64,000 bases of DNA from the NCBI GenBank assembly GCA_965603365.1, contig CBFDCR010000016.1, positions 1 to 64,000 on the forward strand, given 5' to 3'. Origin of the DNA: JAHELQ01 sp965603365 (GTDB lineage: Bacteria > Acidobacteriota > Aminicenantia > UBA2199). This document shows, one piece after another, positions 16,520 through 25,392 of the stretch. The notes under the pieces were generated by a model that saw only the letters and a program-made list of their open reading frames with translations, made no database searches and was not told the origin of the DNA. Numbering within the stretch: the stretch's first letter is position 1; each line of letters begins with the position of its first letter. A program made the position numbers and the translations under genes.

Positions 16520-16960
16520 ATGATTTCTATACGCGACATTTTAAAAGAAAAGGATAACATCATCTATTCCGTTAGCCCAGACACCACGGTGTATGAAGCA
16601 CTGGAGAAGATGTCGGCCCACGATGTCGGCTCAATCCTGGTGATGGGAAAAGACAAATTACTGGGCATCTTCACCGAAAGAGATTACTTAAAAAAGGTGG
16701 TTCTCCACAAACGCTCATCCAAAACCACTCCCATCAAGGAGATCATGACTCCCAACCCGGTGTGCATCGGCCCCGGAGATTCCCTGGATGATGCCTTAGC
16801 CATCATGACCAAGCAGCACTGCCGCCACCTGCCGGTCATCGAGGAGGGCAACCTCACTGCCATCATCTCCATCGGCGACCTGGTCAAGAAAAAGATCAGC
16901 GACATGGATGCCACCATCAAGTACCTTTCCGATTACATCTCGGCTTCCAATTACCATTAG
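16520..16960 (+). CDS. CBS-pair domain protein
   Basis: A 146-residue protein made almost only of two CBS motifs (about 10-65 and 70-130). Landmarks are TVYEALEKMSAHDVGSILVM, GIFTERDYLKKV, IMTPNPVCI and LAIMTKQHCRHLPVIEEG. Such stand-alone pairs bind adenine nucleotides and act as energy or redox-linked regulators of partner proteins. AAGGAGG lies before the ATG. The gene stands between the operon terminator and a 435-bp gap, so it is likely its own unit; its partner is unknown. Confidence 0.9.
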   Translation: MISIRDILKEKDNIIYSVSPDTTVYEALEKMSAHDVGSILVMGKDKLLGIFTERDYLKKVVLHKRSSKTTPIKEIMTPNPVCIGPGDSLDDALAIMTKQHCRHLPVIEEGNLTAIISIGDLVKKKISDMDATIKYLSDYISASNYH

Positions 16961-17130
16961 TTGGCCGTAACTCGTCACCCGCGTTTCTTGAGTCGCGATC
17001 ACTACCCGTCCCGACTCCCAGGACCAATCTGCCTCCGTCTCCACCAAGGTAGGTTAAATAGGTTTTTTGAATTTACGCAAGTGAGGGGCCGATGATTTTT
17101 AAAAATGGGGATACTTTCATCTATAAATAT

Positions 17131-17159
17131 TTGCATAAATATTTTGTTTGTGCTACACT
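17131..17159 (+). promoter_or_regulatory. Putative extended -10 promoter upstream of a short ORF
   Basis: TTGCAT (17131-17136), 17-bp spacer, TACACT (17154-17159) with an upstream TG (TGC-TACACT). It lies in the 16961-17395 gap ahead of a short reading frame. CAGATCT recurs at about 17162, 17205 and 17292. A second TG-TATAAT element at 17337-17342 is followed 6 nt later by an ATG opening an 11-codon frame. Confidence 0.35.
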
Positions 17160-17230
17160 CCAGATCTGTAAAATAGTGTGAAACCTAAAGGAAACATTAA
17201 TTAAGTAGATCTGTAAAGGAGGTTGACAGT

Positions 17231-17341
17231 TTGAGACCAGGTATGAAAAGTAAGATATTTAAGGGGTGCTCTCCGATGTGTGTTGATTTTCCAGATCTGG
17301 GGTGTTTTTTTGTTGTTTTTCGATTTTTCCCTGTGCTATAA
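17231..17341 (+). CDS. Possible short cysteine-containing peptide
   Basis: A 36-codon frame beginning TTG 17231 (or ATG 17243), with GGAGG 8 nt upstream of the TTG. It contains MKSKIFKGCSPMCVDF and a hydrophobic, Phe-rich end. No family is recognised. The good ribosome binding site and the nearby promoter are the only support; chance is quite possible. Confidence 0.25.
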   Translation: MRPGMKSKIFKGCSPMCVDFPDLGCFFVVFRFFPVL

Positions 17342-17395
17342 TCCAATCATGAAACACCCACAACAATGGGGAATGTTGAACTGATAAAATTCTTT

Positions 17396-17872
17396 TTAAG
17401 GTAAGATATATTTATATTTTTTGACTGTATGGCCGGCCAGGTGGACAAGAACCGGCAGCACCGGGCTGTGGATGTGCCGGTAAAAATCGACTTTCTTGAT
17501 CACGAAGAATGGCGAGAAATCTTGCTTTTCAGACCACCCCTTGATATCATCCAGCCGGTCATGGACGGCAACGGCAATACAGTGATTCCCGGAATCTTTA
17601 AGCGTTTTTAAGTCCACCAATCCATTGTAAATACAGGAGTAGCAACTACTCAACTCAAACAGGAGGCAAAAGCTGGAATCATGATGACGAAGCAGACTCT
17701 CCAGGGCAATGCCGTTTCCGTCAAGATCGGTTAAAACGATCTCTTCGGTATTCTCTAGCCTGAATTGGTTTGGGTTGTCTGCGGGGATGATAAATTTGAA
17801 GACGATGACGGCGGAGATGGCAGCCATAGAAAGAGCAACGGCGGCGTAATAGATCAGGTTACTTTTTTTCAT
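17396..17872 (-). CDS. Membrane-anchored thioredoxin-fold-like protein
   Basis: A 158-residue protein taken from MKKSNLIYY (ATG 17872); the upstream frame to 17947 lies inside the preceding gene and has no ribosome binding site. TM helix at about 8-28. The rest resembles a reduced peroxiredoxin/redoxin fold: LFELSSCYSCIYNGLVDL puts a CXXC pair (CYSC) at the end of a strand, as in thioredoxin-like proteins, followed by strand-helix elements. It overlaps the propeller gene by 14 bp. Role inferred: thiol redox partner of the operon. The fold assignment is by eye. Confidence 0.6.
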   Translation of the reverse strand: MKKSNLIYYAAVALSMAAISAVIVFKFIIPADNPNQFRLENTEEIVLTDLDGNGIALESLLRHHDSSFCLLFELSSCYSCIYNGLVDLKTLKDSGNHCIAVAVHDRLDDIKGWSEKQDFSPFFVIKKVDFYRHIHSPVLPVLVHLAGHTVKKYKYILP

Positions 17873-18914
17873 CCTTCTCCTCGAAGCGGTAAATGTTGAT
17901 GATACACTCATCGGTATCGTCATCCCAGCCGGGATTGCCGTTGGCAAAGAAATAGTATTTGCCGTTCTTGGAACCCAAAAAGAGATCGTCGATGAAAACG
18001 GTCTTTGCCAGTTTGAAATTGTGGTCTATATCATAAAACAGCAGGGCAAACTTCTTTCGTTTATCGGTACATGTCCTGAGTTGAACCACCAGGTGAGAAC
18101 CTTCCACTGTGACTTTTGTGATGGCCGAGTAGGAGGTCTTCCAGTATTCCGTATCTCTGAACAAACTTTGAGCATCGCCGTGCTCTTTTTTGTTGAGAAA
18201 AAAATCTTCGGGCATCTTCTTATAGAAAGCCGGGGCCTTGAGGGGAATCTCTTCCAGTACGGTCAACTCTACCGGAGAGATCACCTTGACTGCCAACCGG
18301 TTTTCCACCATATAAAATATGCGCTCCCGGTGGGGCAGGAGGAAATACTCAAAATCTCCATACCGTTTAAAATCTGGATAATTAACTTTGAGGAGATGTT
18401 TAATAAAATTTCCCTTTTCATCCAGTACCCTTATATGGGCCACCTTGAATATTTTGGTGTTGTAATCTAGACTCTCCACCCCGGCCAGGAACCATTTGTT
18501 GTGAGAAAATATCCCGTACCGGATCATCTGATAATAGCGGCTGCGCTTGAGCCAGACGGTCTCTTTCCAGACATAGGTGCCGTCCTTTTTGGAAAAGATT
18601 TTGACCTTGTCCGGCCGTTCGACAAAAGCCATGTTGTCTTTATAAGGAAATATCGCATAAAGAGTGGTCAGATCACTGGGCCCCTGGCCAAGCTTGCCAT
18701 AGGGCACTGCCCGTTTTGGCGAAATCACGTAACGGCAAGGGCCGAAGGCACTGATCACCACATCTCCGTCCGCATCGATGATCGACCGATTTATAAATCC
18801 GAGAGGATCGATATCATGTTTCCACTGGTTTACCCGTTTAAATGACGATGTGCCCACTAAAATGGAATTCAAAGCCAGTAAAAATATTAAAGTCACATTG
18901 ATTTTGATTCTCAC
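17859..18914 (-). CDS. Exported six-bladed beta-propeller-like protein
   Basis: A 351-residue protein starting GTG 18914 behind GAGGAGG. N-terminal signal segment (about 4-22). Recurrent strand patterns such as IIDADGDVVISAFG, YGKLGQGPSDL, VKIFSKKDGTYVW and IRVLDEKGNFIKHLL are typical of NHL/six-bladed propeller proteins that are numerous in Bacteroidota and Acidobacteriota. The GQGPSDL segment parallels GEGPREF in the propeller protein at 63317. No catalytic residues recognised. It lies between the small Cys-rich peptide gene and the redoxin-like gene on the same strand. Confidence 0.65.
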   Translation of the reverse strand: MRIKINVTLIFLLALNSILVGTSSFKRVNQWKHDIDPLGFINRSIIDADGDVVISAFGPCRYVISPKRAVPYGKLGQGPSDLTTLYAIFPYKDNMAFVERPDKVKIFSKKDGTYVWKETVWLKRSRYYQMIRYGIFSHNKWFLAGVESLDYNTKIFKVAHIRVLDEKGNFIKHLLKVNYPDFKRYGDFEYFLLPHRERIFYMVENRLAVKVISPVELTVLEEIPLKAPAFYKKMPEDFFLNKKEHGDAQSLFRDTEYWKTSYSAITKVTVEGSHLVVQLRTCTDKRKKFALLFYDIDHNFKLAKTVFIDDLFLGSKNGKYYFFANGNPGWDDDTDECIINIYRFEEKDEKK

Positions 18915-18991
18915 GGCGCTGCCTCCTCATTTTTTTTATCTTATCGTAATAATCAGCCAGGCTTTACAAGGCTAATTACATTTAAACATTT

Positions 18992-19186
18992 TCACTCTAT
19001 TGGCAATATAATGTTACATCCACAGTTAGCGTATGGGAGGGGACAGGCGCAGATGAAGATATCGCCCTGGTAACCTCCCCACCCCATAAGGAAGATGGCA
19101 TCCATTTTTTTAGGTACAAACAGGAGTACCATCAGGCCGACCAGAAGAATAATCAAGATCAATGGTTTTAGTTTCTTTCTCTTCAT
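18992..19186 (-). CDS. Short membrane-anchored Cys-rich peptide
   Basis: A 64-residue product from ATG 19186, preceded by AAGGAGG. It has a basic start (MKRKKLK), one hydrophobic helix (about 8-25) and a short exported tail with four clustered cysteines (CACPLPYANCGC). The in-frame extension to 19270 lacks a ribosome binding site. Position ahead of a propeller and a thioredoxin-like gene recalls the Bacteroidota NVEALA-type small peptides found beside six-bladed propellers; sequence similarity is not claimed. It could be a substrate for disulfide formation or another modification. Confidence 0.6.
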   Translation of the reverse strand: MKRKKLKPLILIILLVGLMVLLFVPKKMDAIFLMGWGGYQGDIFICACPLPYANCGCNIILPIE

Positions 19187-19395
19187 GTTTACCTCCTTAT
19201 CATAGTCTCCTTGTAATTTATATCGCTTCATAAAGCCCGGCTTCTTCCTTTGACCCTTCATTAAAATCATAATATCTCTTGATCTTTCTGCACCTGGCAG
19301 ATAATTTATTGTAAGTCAAATACATCATGATGTCAACAAACTCCAGGGGATCGATTTTCTTTATCTCGATATAAAGAAAACCGGAACACAGACGA

Positions 19396-19629
19396 TTGAA
19401 CCACTACCCCACCCTGCCGTTGGTGGAGATTGCCCGCCTGCCGGTCTCCCAGGTAGCGGCCCCCCGCAGTCATCTCTACCTGTGGGTGCCCAATGCCCTG
19501 CCCCCAGGAACTCTACCACCTCGTCGAACAATGCAGCCGCGATTCTTCGGCCCCTACCTGGAACTCTTTGCCCGCCAACATCGCCCCCACTGGCACCAAT
19601 GGGGCAACCAACTACCCATAAACCGATGA
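19396..19629 (+). pseudogene. Remnant of an MT-A70-type DNA adenine methyltransferase
   Basis: The frame joins two pieces of the MT-A70 family: HYPTLPLVEIARLPVSQ with HLYLWVPNAL, which normally follows the DPPW catalytic motif, and PYLELFARQHRPHWHQWGNQ, which is the family C-terminus. The catalytic N-terminal part and the roughly 80-100 residues between the two pieces are missing. No start signal is present. It is a decayed methylase, now inactive, just upstream of another decayed gene. Confidence 0.75.
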
Positions 19630-19674
19630 AGAACCAAAAGACGACACAAATAAATTTTTATAAGGAGATAAAAA

Positions 19675-19958
19675 ATGGCATATCACAACATTTCCGCTGA
19701 AATCACAGAGACTTTGCTTTGTGGAAAAGGTTAAAAGTGGTTACCGAATCCCTTGAAAAATTGACAGAAAAAGTCAGAGATACTTTCATGGGAGTCGGCT
19801 CTGAGACATTATCGGAAGCAAGGGTGTATTACCACTCTGTCAAGGGAGCAGCCAAAGCCGATGTTCCGGGAGCGGAGACTGTCGCCCGGGAGTTGGGAAA
19901 GACGTACAGGCTCGGACCACGCAAGGAAGAGGAAAAAGACAAGGAGAACGAAGAATAA
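19675..19958 (+). pseudogene. Frameshifted, internally deleted small conserved protein
   Basis: AAGGAG precedes ATG 19675, whose frame reads MAYHNISAEIT and stops at 19734. A second frame (19719-19958) carries VRDTFMGVGSETLSEARVYY and ends with a charged tail. Together they resemble the two ends of a roughly 130-residue helical protein family I associate with this type of genome (start MxYHxISA, later DTxMAVGSEA). The middle is gone and the frames do not match. Family function unknown. It directly precedes the second 21-bp tract. Confidence 0.5.
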
Positions 19959-19967
19959 AATATGGAT

Positions 19968-20345
19968 GTCGGAGAAAAATCCGTAATTATCGGACAAAAA
20001 TCTATGATTTGTGAAGACAAATTTATGGTTTTTCGACAAATTTTCTCGATTCGTCTTTAAAGGTCCGTGATTTGTCTTTAAAATTCTTAGAAAGTCGGAG
20101 AAAAATCGGTCGTCTTTCTTGAAGAATTCAAGAAAATCTATTAAAAAAGTATGAAGAATTGAGAAAAGTTCTTGACGAATCTTTAAAAATCGTCGGACAA
20201 TCATAAAAAACTCTTCATGAATCATGAAAGATTCGTCACGAATTATAAAAAAGTCTCCGTGAATCATAAAAAAGTCTGGTCAAATTACAGTTCATTTGTC
20301 GATAATGACAAACAAACTGTCGATGACGAGTAAAATTCATCCAAA
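19968..20345. repeat. Strict 21-bp periodic tract 2 (18 units)
   Basis: Eighteen consecutive units of exactly 21 bp with no indel. Early units are like GTCGGAGAAAAATCCG, later ones like AATCATAAAAAAGTCT. Unit sequences differ widely, yet most have an A-run at positions 6-12 and a TC/TG segment after it. The minus strand stays open across most of it (19809-20267), giving a heptad-repeated Phe-rich frame (FFSD, FLSDN), but with no ribosome binding site of note. The remaining 20346-20485 has no recognisable feature except possible leader for the next kinase. Confidence 0.85.
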
Positions 20346-20485
20346 TTCAGGAGTTATGAAGGATGCCTCCATCACCCTCAAGTCGGCATTGGGATTAAAA
20401 GGCAGGAAAACCGGGGATGGCGAAGTCTTCACCATATTGATTTTTGCGGGGTTATCTGGTAAGATTTTGCTGTTTTTTTGGGAAA

Positions 20486-21613
20486 ATGGGTATCCAGGTT
20501 AGACAGGCAGTCGAAAGTGTTAGGGATTTTATCAAGAATCACGGCCACCACCTTACCTTTGGACTCTCGATCCTGTCCATGACGCTGCTCATCGCCTGGT
20601 GGTCCGTTTTTCTTCACTCCTCCATCAAACTCCACCGCAGCGACCAGTATCGACAAATCCGGTTAACCCTGGATATTTTTTCTCTCAAACTGGGGATGGA
20701 CCAAAACCAATCACCGGAAATCGGTGTCCTGAAGCAGGACGAGCGGTTTGAAATTGTCTCCTGTCAAAATCCCGGAACATTTTCACGGTCCCTGGCCCCC
20801 CGCTGGGGCGGCTACTGCATTCGGGTCAGGGAGGCGGCACTGGCCCAGATCGAAGAGGAATTCAGGCGAAAAAAATTGATGCTGGCCGGGGAATCGGGGC
20901 TGCTGTTTTTGCTGATACTCCTGAGTATTGTTTTTCTTTATAAATTTATTCAACTGGAGAGGCGATCCACCCGGGAGATTACCGAATTCTGGGGCCGCAC
21001 CACCCACGAGATCAAGACCCCCATTACCGGCATCAAACTCTTCCTGCAAAGCCTGAAAAACCGCTCACTGGACATGAATGACCTGACACCCTACGTAGAG
21101 CTGGCGCTGAAACAGGTGGACAGGCAGGAGCAACTGGCGGAGAACATTCTGGCGGGGTCACACCTCAGGGGGAAGGACGCCGGATTAAACATGACGGCGG
21201 TAAATCTGGAGATATACATCCAGGACTACTTTCACCACGCCCTGCACCTGGCCAATGCCGCGGTTAACCTGGACATCGGGGAGAAGGAGAGAGGTGCTGT
21301 CGTCGTGCTGGCCGATGTTTCCGCCCTGAAGGTGATCCTGGACAACATCACTGAAAATGCGGTTAAGTATGGGCCCGCCGACCTGAAACTGCAAGTCCAC
21401 GTGCATGCCGATGGGAACCGGGGGCAGGTGACAATCGCCGACAACGGCCCCGGGTTTCCGCCGGGATTCAAAAATAAGCGCCAGAGCACCGGCCTGGGAC
21501 TGTATATTTCCAGAAAGCTGGCCCAGAAAATGGGCGGAGATTTAAAGGCCCTGGATGTGGCAGGAAAATCGGGAGCTTCTTTCCTACTACAGTTGAACCG
21601 GCTGAAGGGGTGA
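20486..21613 (+). CDS. Sensor histidine kinase, PhoR-like
   Basis: A 375-residue kinase taken from ATG 20486; an in-frame upstream start at 20444 is possible and neither has a strong ribosome binding site. TM1 is at about 25-45, a short periplasmic loop follows, and TM2 is at about 133-153. H-box RTTHEIKTPITGIK, N-box NITENAVKYG, DNGPGFP and GLGLYISRKLAQKMGG are all present. No PAS or HAMP domain is obvious. It is 6 nt from an OmpR-type regulator, its partner. A Pho-box-like site downstream supports a phosphate-type role by inference. Confidence 0.88.
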   Translation: MGIQVRQAVESVRDFIKNHGHHLTFGLSILSMTLLIAWWSVFLHSSIKLHRSDQYRQIRLTLDIFSLKLGMDQNQSPEIGVLKQDERFEIVSCQNPGTFSRSLAPRWGGYCIRVREAALAQIEEEFRRKKLMLAGESGLLFLLILLSIVFLYKFIQLERRSTREITEFWGRTTHEIKTPITGIKLFLQSLKNRSLDMNDLTPYVELALKQVDRQEQLAENILAGSHLRGKDAGLNMTAVNLEIYIQDYFHHALHLANAAVNLDIGEKERGAVVVLADVSALKVILDNITENAVKYGPADLKLQVHVHADGNRGQVTIADNGPGFPPGFKNKRQSTGLGLYISRKLAQKMGGDLKALDVAGKSGASFLLQLNRLKG

Positions 21614-21619
21614 GGTGGC

Positions 21620-22309
21620 ATGAAGTACCGGGTGGCGGTGGTGGAAGACGATGAACTGATCTGTCAGATGATCCGGCTCAACCTGGAGAAGAGTGGTTTT
21701 GAGGTGGAGTGTTTCGGCAGCGCCGAATCCCTGAAAGAGACAATCGAAACCCGGGTGTATGACCTTATTTTACTGGACATTTTGCTGCCCGGGATGTCGG
21801 GACTTCAACTGTTACAAACGATCCGGGACCTGGGTATCAACACACCCATCATGATGTTGACGGTGGAGCAGAAGGTGGAGAGCAAGATCAATGCCCTCAA
21901 TACCGGCGCCGACGACTATCTGGTCAAACCCTTTAATGTGGAGGAATTGCTGGCCCGGGTCCAGCGGCTGATCCTGAGGAGCACCGGAGAGAGGGTGATC
22001 CCGTCGGCCCAGATCCTGGTGATCAATAGACACAAGATCAACCTGTCCACCCATCTAAGCGAAAGCGCCCTGGGAGAGGTGGCCCTGTCGGAAAAGGAGA
22101 TCAAACTGCTGTCATACTTTGCCCTCAATGCTGGCAAGACCCTGAAACGGGAAGATATTTTAGAGGAGGTCTGGGGCATGGATGTGGATCCCACTCCCCG
22201 GACGATCGACAACTTTGTGGCCAAATTCCGTAAGCTCTATGAAGATCGGCCAGAGAAGCCGAAGCATTTTATCACCGTCCGAAATCAGGGTTACCGCTTC
22301 GAACGGTAA
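21620..22309 (+). CDS. OmpR/PhoB-family response regulator
   Basis: A 229-residue regulator: receiver (about 1-120) with VVEDDE, phospho-acceptor Asp in LILLDILLPGMSG (about 53), T in MMLTVE and K in YLVKPF; then a winged HTH (about 130-228) with LSEKEIKLLSYF, LKREDILEEVWG, RTIDNFVAKFRK and GYRFER. It should bind tandem direct repeats, as PhoB does. Two TTGTCAT repeats in Pho-box spacing lie 34 bp past its stop, before the TonB receptor gene. Confidence 0.93.
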   Translation: MKYRVAVVEDDELICQMIRLNLEKSGFEVECFGSAESLKETIETRVYDLILLDILLPGMSGLQLLQTIRDLGINTPIMMLTVEQKVESKINALNTGADDYLVKPFNVEELLARVQRLILRSTGERVIPSAQILVINRHKINLSTHLSESALGEVALSEKEIKLLSYFALNAGKTLKREDILEEVWGMDVDPTPRTIDNFVAKFRKLYEDRPEKPKHFITVRNQGYRFER

Positions 22310-22342
22310 TCATCCTTTCACGTTTCCACGTTTCACGGTAAG

Positions 22343-22360
22343 TTGTCATGGGATTGTCAT
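22343..22360 (+). promoter_or_regulatory. Pho-box-like direct repeat upstream of the TonB receptor
   Basis: TTGTCAT (22343-22349), 4-nt spacer GGGA, TTGTCAT (22354-22360). This is the geometry of PhoB sites (7-bp repeats every 11 bp, consensus CTGTCA[TC]), with one mismatch per repeat. It lies between the regulator gene and the receptor gene, 73 bp before the receptor ATG. A GAAGGC-TT-GCCTTC hairpin follows. Confidence 0.55.
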
Positions 22361-22432
22361 GAAGGCTTGCCTTCGGGGGAGAAAAAGATAAAAATCAATC
22401 ATTAAAATTTAATAAAAAAAAGCGAGGCAACC

Positions 22433-24667
22433 ATGACGAGTGGGAAAAAGAGCATTTTAACGTTATTGATTATTACAGTCCTGATCATGTTACCCTTCGG
22501 GATAATCTCCGCCGAACAGCAAGAAAAGGCCAAAGAGACTCCAAAAAAAGAAAACGAGGCCACTCAGAAAGAGGAGATCCAGGAAGAAGAGAAGGTATGG
22601 AAATACGAAGTGACGGTAACCGCCACCGGGATAAAAAAGGAGACCTTCGCGACCCCTAAACCGGTAAGCATCGTCACCGACAAAGAGATCGGCAAGAGAG
22701 CCCCCAACAATATCAGCGAATTGATGACCCAACTACCGGGCCTCGACACGGTAGGGGTAGGGGCCAACCAGAGTCGGCCGGTCATCCGGGGGCTGCGGGG
22801 CCAGCGCATCCTGCTGATGGAAGACGGCATCCGCATGAACAACTCCCGCCGGCAGCAGGATTTTGGCGAGATCCCGGCAATGGTCGATATATCGGAGGTA
22901 TCGCGGCTGGAAGTGGTCCGGGGACCCGCCTCCGTATTGTACGGCTCGGATGCCATCGGGGGCGTGGTAAACATCATCACCAAAGTCCCCGAGTTTGACC
23001 CCGAAGGCACGGCCATCCACGGTAATATCGGCTACCGATTCGGTTCCGCCGATACCCAGCACAAGGGTACGGTAAACGTCAACGGCCATGTGGGTAAACT
23101 GGGCTTTGTGGTAAACGGCAATTACCGTAAATCAAACGATTACACGGCACCGGCCGGAACCTTCGGCCAGATCGACTTAGCCGAAGACACCACGGTCACC
23201 GATACCGGTGTTCAGGACAACGGCATCAATATTTTACTGGATTATTGGTTTTCCCGGCAGAGCAACCTATCTTTCAAATTTGAGAACTACCAGGCCAACG
23301 ATGCCGGCTTCGGCTACGTGGACCCCGCATTATACGATCCCGGCTCCACCACTATCCGCATCCTCTACCCCTCCCAGAGGGTCAACAAATACACCGTACG
23401 TTACGAAAACAGCGGTTTGAATTTCCTGCTGGCAGATCACCTTAATTTCACGGCCTACCACCGCCGCAACAAACGGAACCTGGCCATGAATGTCTTCGTC
23501 CCCTTCAATATTCCCTATCTCCCCGATGCCGGCCTCGACTTTCAATCCACCAATTTCACCGATATTAAGACCACCGGTTTCCGCCTGGAATTGCGGAAAG
23601 TCATCTTCCGCAACCATGTACTTACCTACGGTGTCGATTTCTTCAACGACGACACCTTCAACACCGATACCAATACCAACACCGTCGTCGGCTTTGGCCC
23701 GCCAACTCCGCAGGTGGACAACACCCCCGAGCTTCCCAACGCCCGGTACAACAGCCTGGGATTCTTCATCCAGAACGACATACCGATTTCCCGCAGCAGT
23801 TCCCTGGTCTTCGGCCTCCGTCACCAAAGTGTCACTGCCAGGACCAGGGAGACCGCCGGGCTGGAAGAGTACTCACCGGTCAGCAGTACCGACCAGACCC
23901 TGGTGGGGGCAGCCAATTTCATTCAAGGTATCACCGACAATTTGAACCTGTTTGTCTCGGTAGGCAGGGGATTTCGCTCCCCCAACCTGATCGAGCGATT
24001 CTACAACGGCTTCACCCCCGAGGGCAGTGCCTTTCAGTCCCGAAATACCGAACTTAAGGCTGAAACCAGCCTGAATTTCGATGTAGGACTGCGCTATCGG
24101 CTCAAAAGCCTCTACCTGGAATCCTCCTATTTCTGGAACACCATCAACGACGGTATCCGGGTAGCCCGTACCGGCAGTGAGGTAAACGGTCTACCGGAAT
24201 ATCAGAATATCAACGTCGATAAACTCCGCATCCAGGGGATCGAAATGCTGGGGCGGCTGCTATTTAGATTTGGACTCTCCGTGTCCGCCAACTACACCCA
24301 CATCACTTCAAAGGACATCGGCAACCCGGAAATGCCCTATACCGACACCTTTTCTTCCAAATTAAACCTGAACCTCCGCTTCGACGACCCCCGGGGACTG
24401 TTCTGGCTGGACTACAATGTCCGCCACCATGGGGACCAGAAAGATGTGGTGCTGGGGGATAATCCCATCGGCGACATCATTCCCGGTTTTACCGTGCATA
24501 ATGCCGGCGTCGGGCTAAACCTGTTTCGGAAGTCGGCAACGCCGATGCAACTGGGCATCGTGGTAGCCAATCTGACCAACGTCCTCTATTCGGAATTTGC
24601 CAACGCCACCTTTTTCAGGCCCGCCCCCCGCCGCCACCTGGTACTCACCTGGTCGCTGGGATTTTAA
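22433..24667 (+). CDS. TonB-dependent outer-membrane receptor
   Basis: A 744-residue receptor. Signal peptide (about 1-28), a Lys/Glu-rich linker, then a plug domain (about 60-185) with VTVTATGIKKETFATPKPVS and the family landmarks PGLDTVGV, RPVIRGLRGQRILLMEDGIR, and VVRGPASVLYGSDAIGGVVNI. The 22-strand barrel ends in the aromatic signal LVLTWSLGF. It imports a scarce ligand across the outer membrane with TonB energy. Substrate not readable from sequence. The Pho-box-like site and a PstS-like gene downstream favour a phosphate-containing ligand, by inference only. Confidence 0.94.
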   Translation: MTSGKKSILTLLIITVLIMLPFGIISAEQQEKAKETPKKENEATQKEEIQEEEKVWKYEVTVTATGIKKETFATPKPVSIVTDKEIGKRAPNNISELMTQLPGLDTVGVGANQSRPVIRGLRGQRILLMEDGIRMNNSRRQQDFGEIPAMVDISEVSRLEVVRGPASVLYGSDAIGGVVNIITKVPEFDPEGTAIHGNIGYRFGSADTQHKGTVNVNGHVGKLGFVVNGNYRKSNDYTAPAGTFGQIDLAEDTTVTDTGVQDNGINILLDYWFSRQSNLSFKFENYQANDAGFGYVDPALYDPGSTTIRILYPSQRVNKYTVRYENSGLNFLLADHLNFTAYHRRNKRNLAMNVFVPFNIPYLPDAGLDFQSTNFTDIKTTGFRLELRKVIFRNHVLTYGVDFFNDDTFNTDTNTNTVVGFGPPTPQVDNTPELPNARYNSLGFFIQNDIPISRSSSLVFGLRHQSVTARTRETAGLEEYSPVSSTDQTLVGAANFIQGITDNLNLFVSVGRGFRSPNLIERFYNGFTPEGSAFQSRNTELKAETSLNFDVGLRYRLKSLYLESSYFWNTINDGIRVARTGSEVNGLPEYQNINVDKLRIQGIEMLGRLLFRFGLSVSANYTHITSKDIGNPEMPYTDTFSSKLNLNLRFDDPRGLFWLDYNVRHHGDQKDVVLGDNPIGDIIPGFTVHNAGVGLNLFRKSATPMQLGIVVANLTNVLYSEFANATFFRPAPRRHLVLTWSLGF

Positions 24668-24796
24668 GAGAAAAGGCGCCGCGGCCTTCGGATTCCGGTA
24701 ATCCTGACTGTTGAGTGTTGAGTATTGACATTTAGTTAAAATATTGTTACTTTTTAACAGAGATTAAAGATAATAACTTACATCTCTGGAGGTTGT

Positions 24797-25243
24797 ATGA
24801 ACACCGAAGAAGGAATCGTCACGAAGGTCGATCAAGATAGAACCTGGGTACGGGTGCGGCGCAGTTCCATGTGCGAGGGCTGCAAGACCCGGGGAGCGTG
24901 CTATACCCTTTCCGGAGACAAAGACATGGAAAGCGAAGTCAGCAACCCCATCGGCGCCCGGGTGGGGGACCGAGTGGTGCTGCAAATCAGTTCCGGCTCG
25001 CTGCTGAAAGCTTCTTTCCTCTTTTACATGGTGCCGGTGCTCTTCCTGGTAGTGGGAATCGTCCTGGGCATGAAACTGGGCAGCCGGTATGGCGGGGACC
25101 CCGAAATCTTCGCCGCCTTAACGGGTATCGCCGCTGCCGCCCTGTCGTTTCTCATCATCAAAATATTTTCCCGCCGCTTCAGGGATAACGAAGCCTATAA
25201 ACCGGAAATCATCAAAATCATCAACTCAAAAAAAAATTCTTGA
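24797..25243 (+). CDS. RseC/MucC-family SoxR-reducing-type protein
   Basis: A 148-residue membrane protein. The N-terminal cytosolic part carries a cysteine cluster MCEGCKTRGACYTL (C-X2-C-X5-C), typical of RseC family proteins, and two TM helices (about 70-92 and 98-118) separate it from a basic tail. Relatives take part in SoxR reduction and in the Rnf/Rsx redox setting, so this one may bind a metal centre. CTGGAGG precedes the ATG. A weak TTGACA-N17-TACTTT element at 24725-24753 could be its promoter. Confidence 0.85.
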   Translation: MNTEEGIVTKVDQDRTWVRVRRSSMCEGCKTRGACYTLSGDKDMESEVSNPIGARVGDRVVLQISSGSLLKASFLFYMVPVLFLVVGIVLGMKLGSRYGGDPEIFAALTGIAAAALSFLIIKIFSRRFRDNEAYKPEIIKIINSKKNS

Positions 25244-25392
25244 CTTCTTCAATTCTTAAATTCTTAAACATTTTCCACTTGAACTTCTTGCTTTTGTATA
25301 ATAGAATAGGAATATGGAAGACAGACCCCTATTTGTATCTATTGGCAAGACAAAAGATGGTATCACCAAAATTTGGAATAGAGGAGAGAAAT

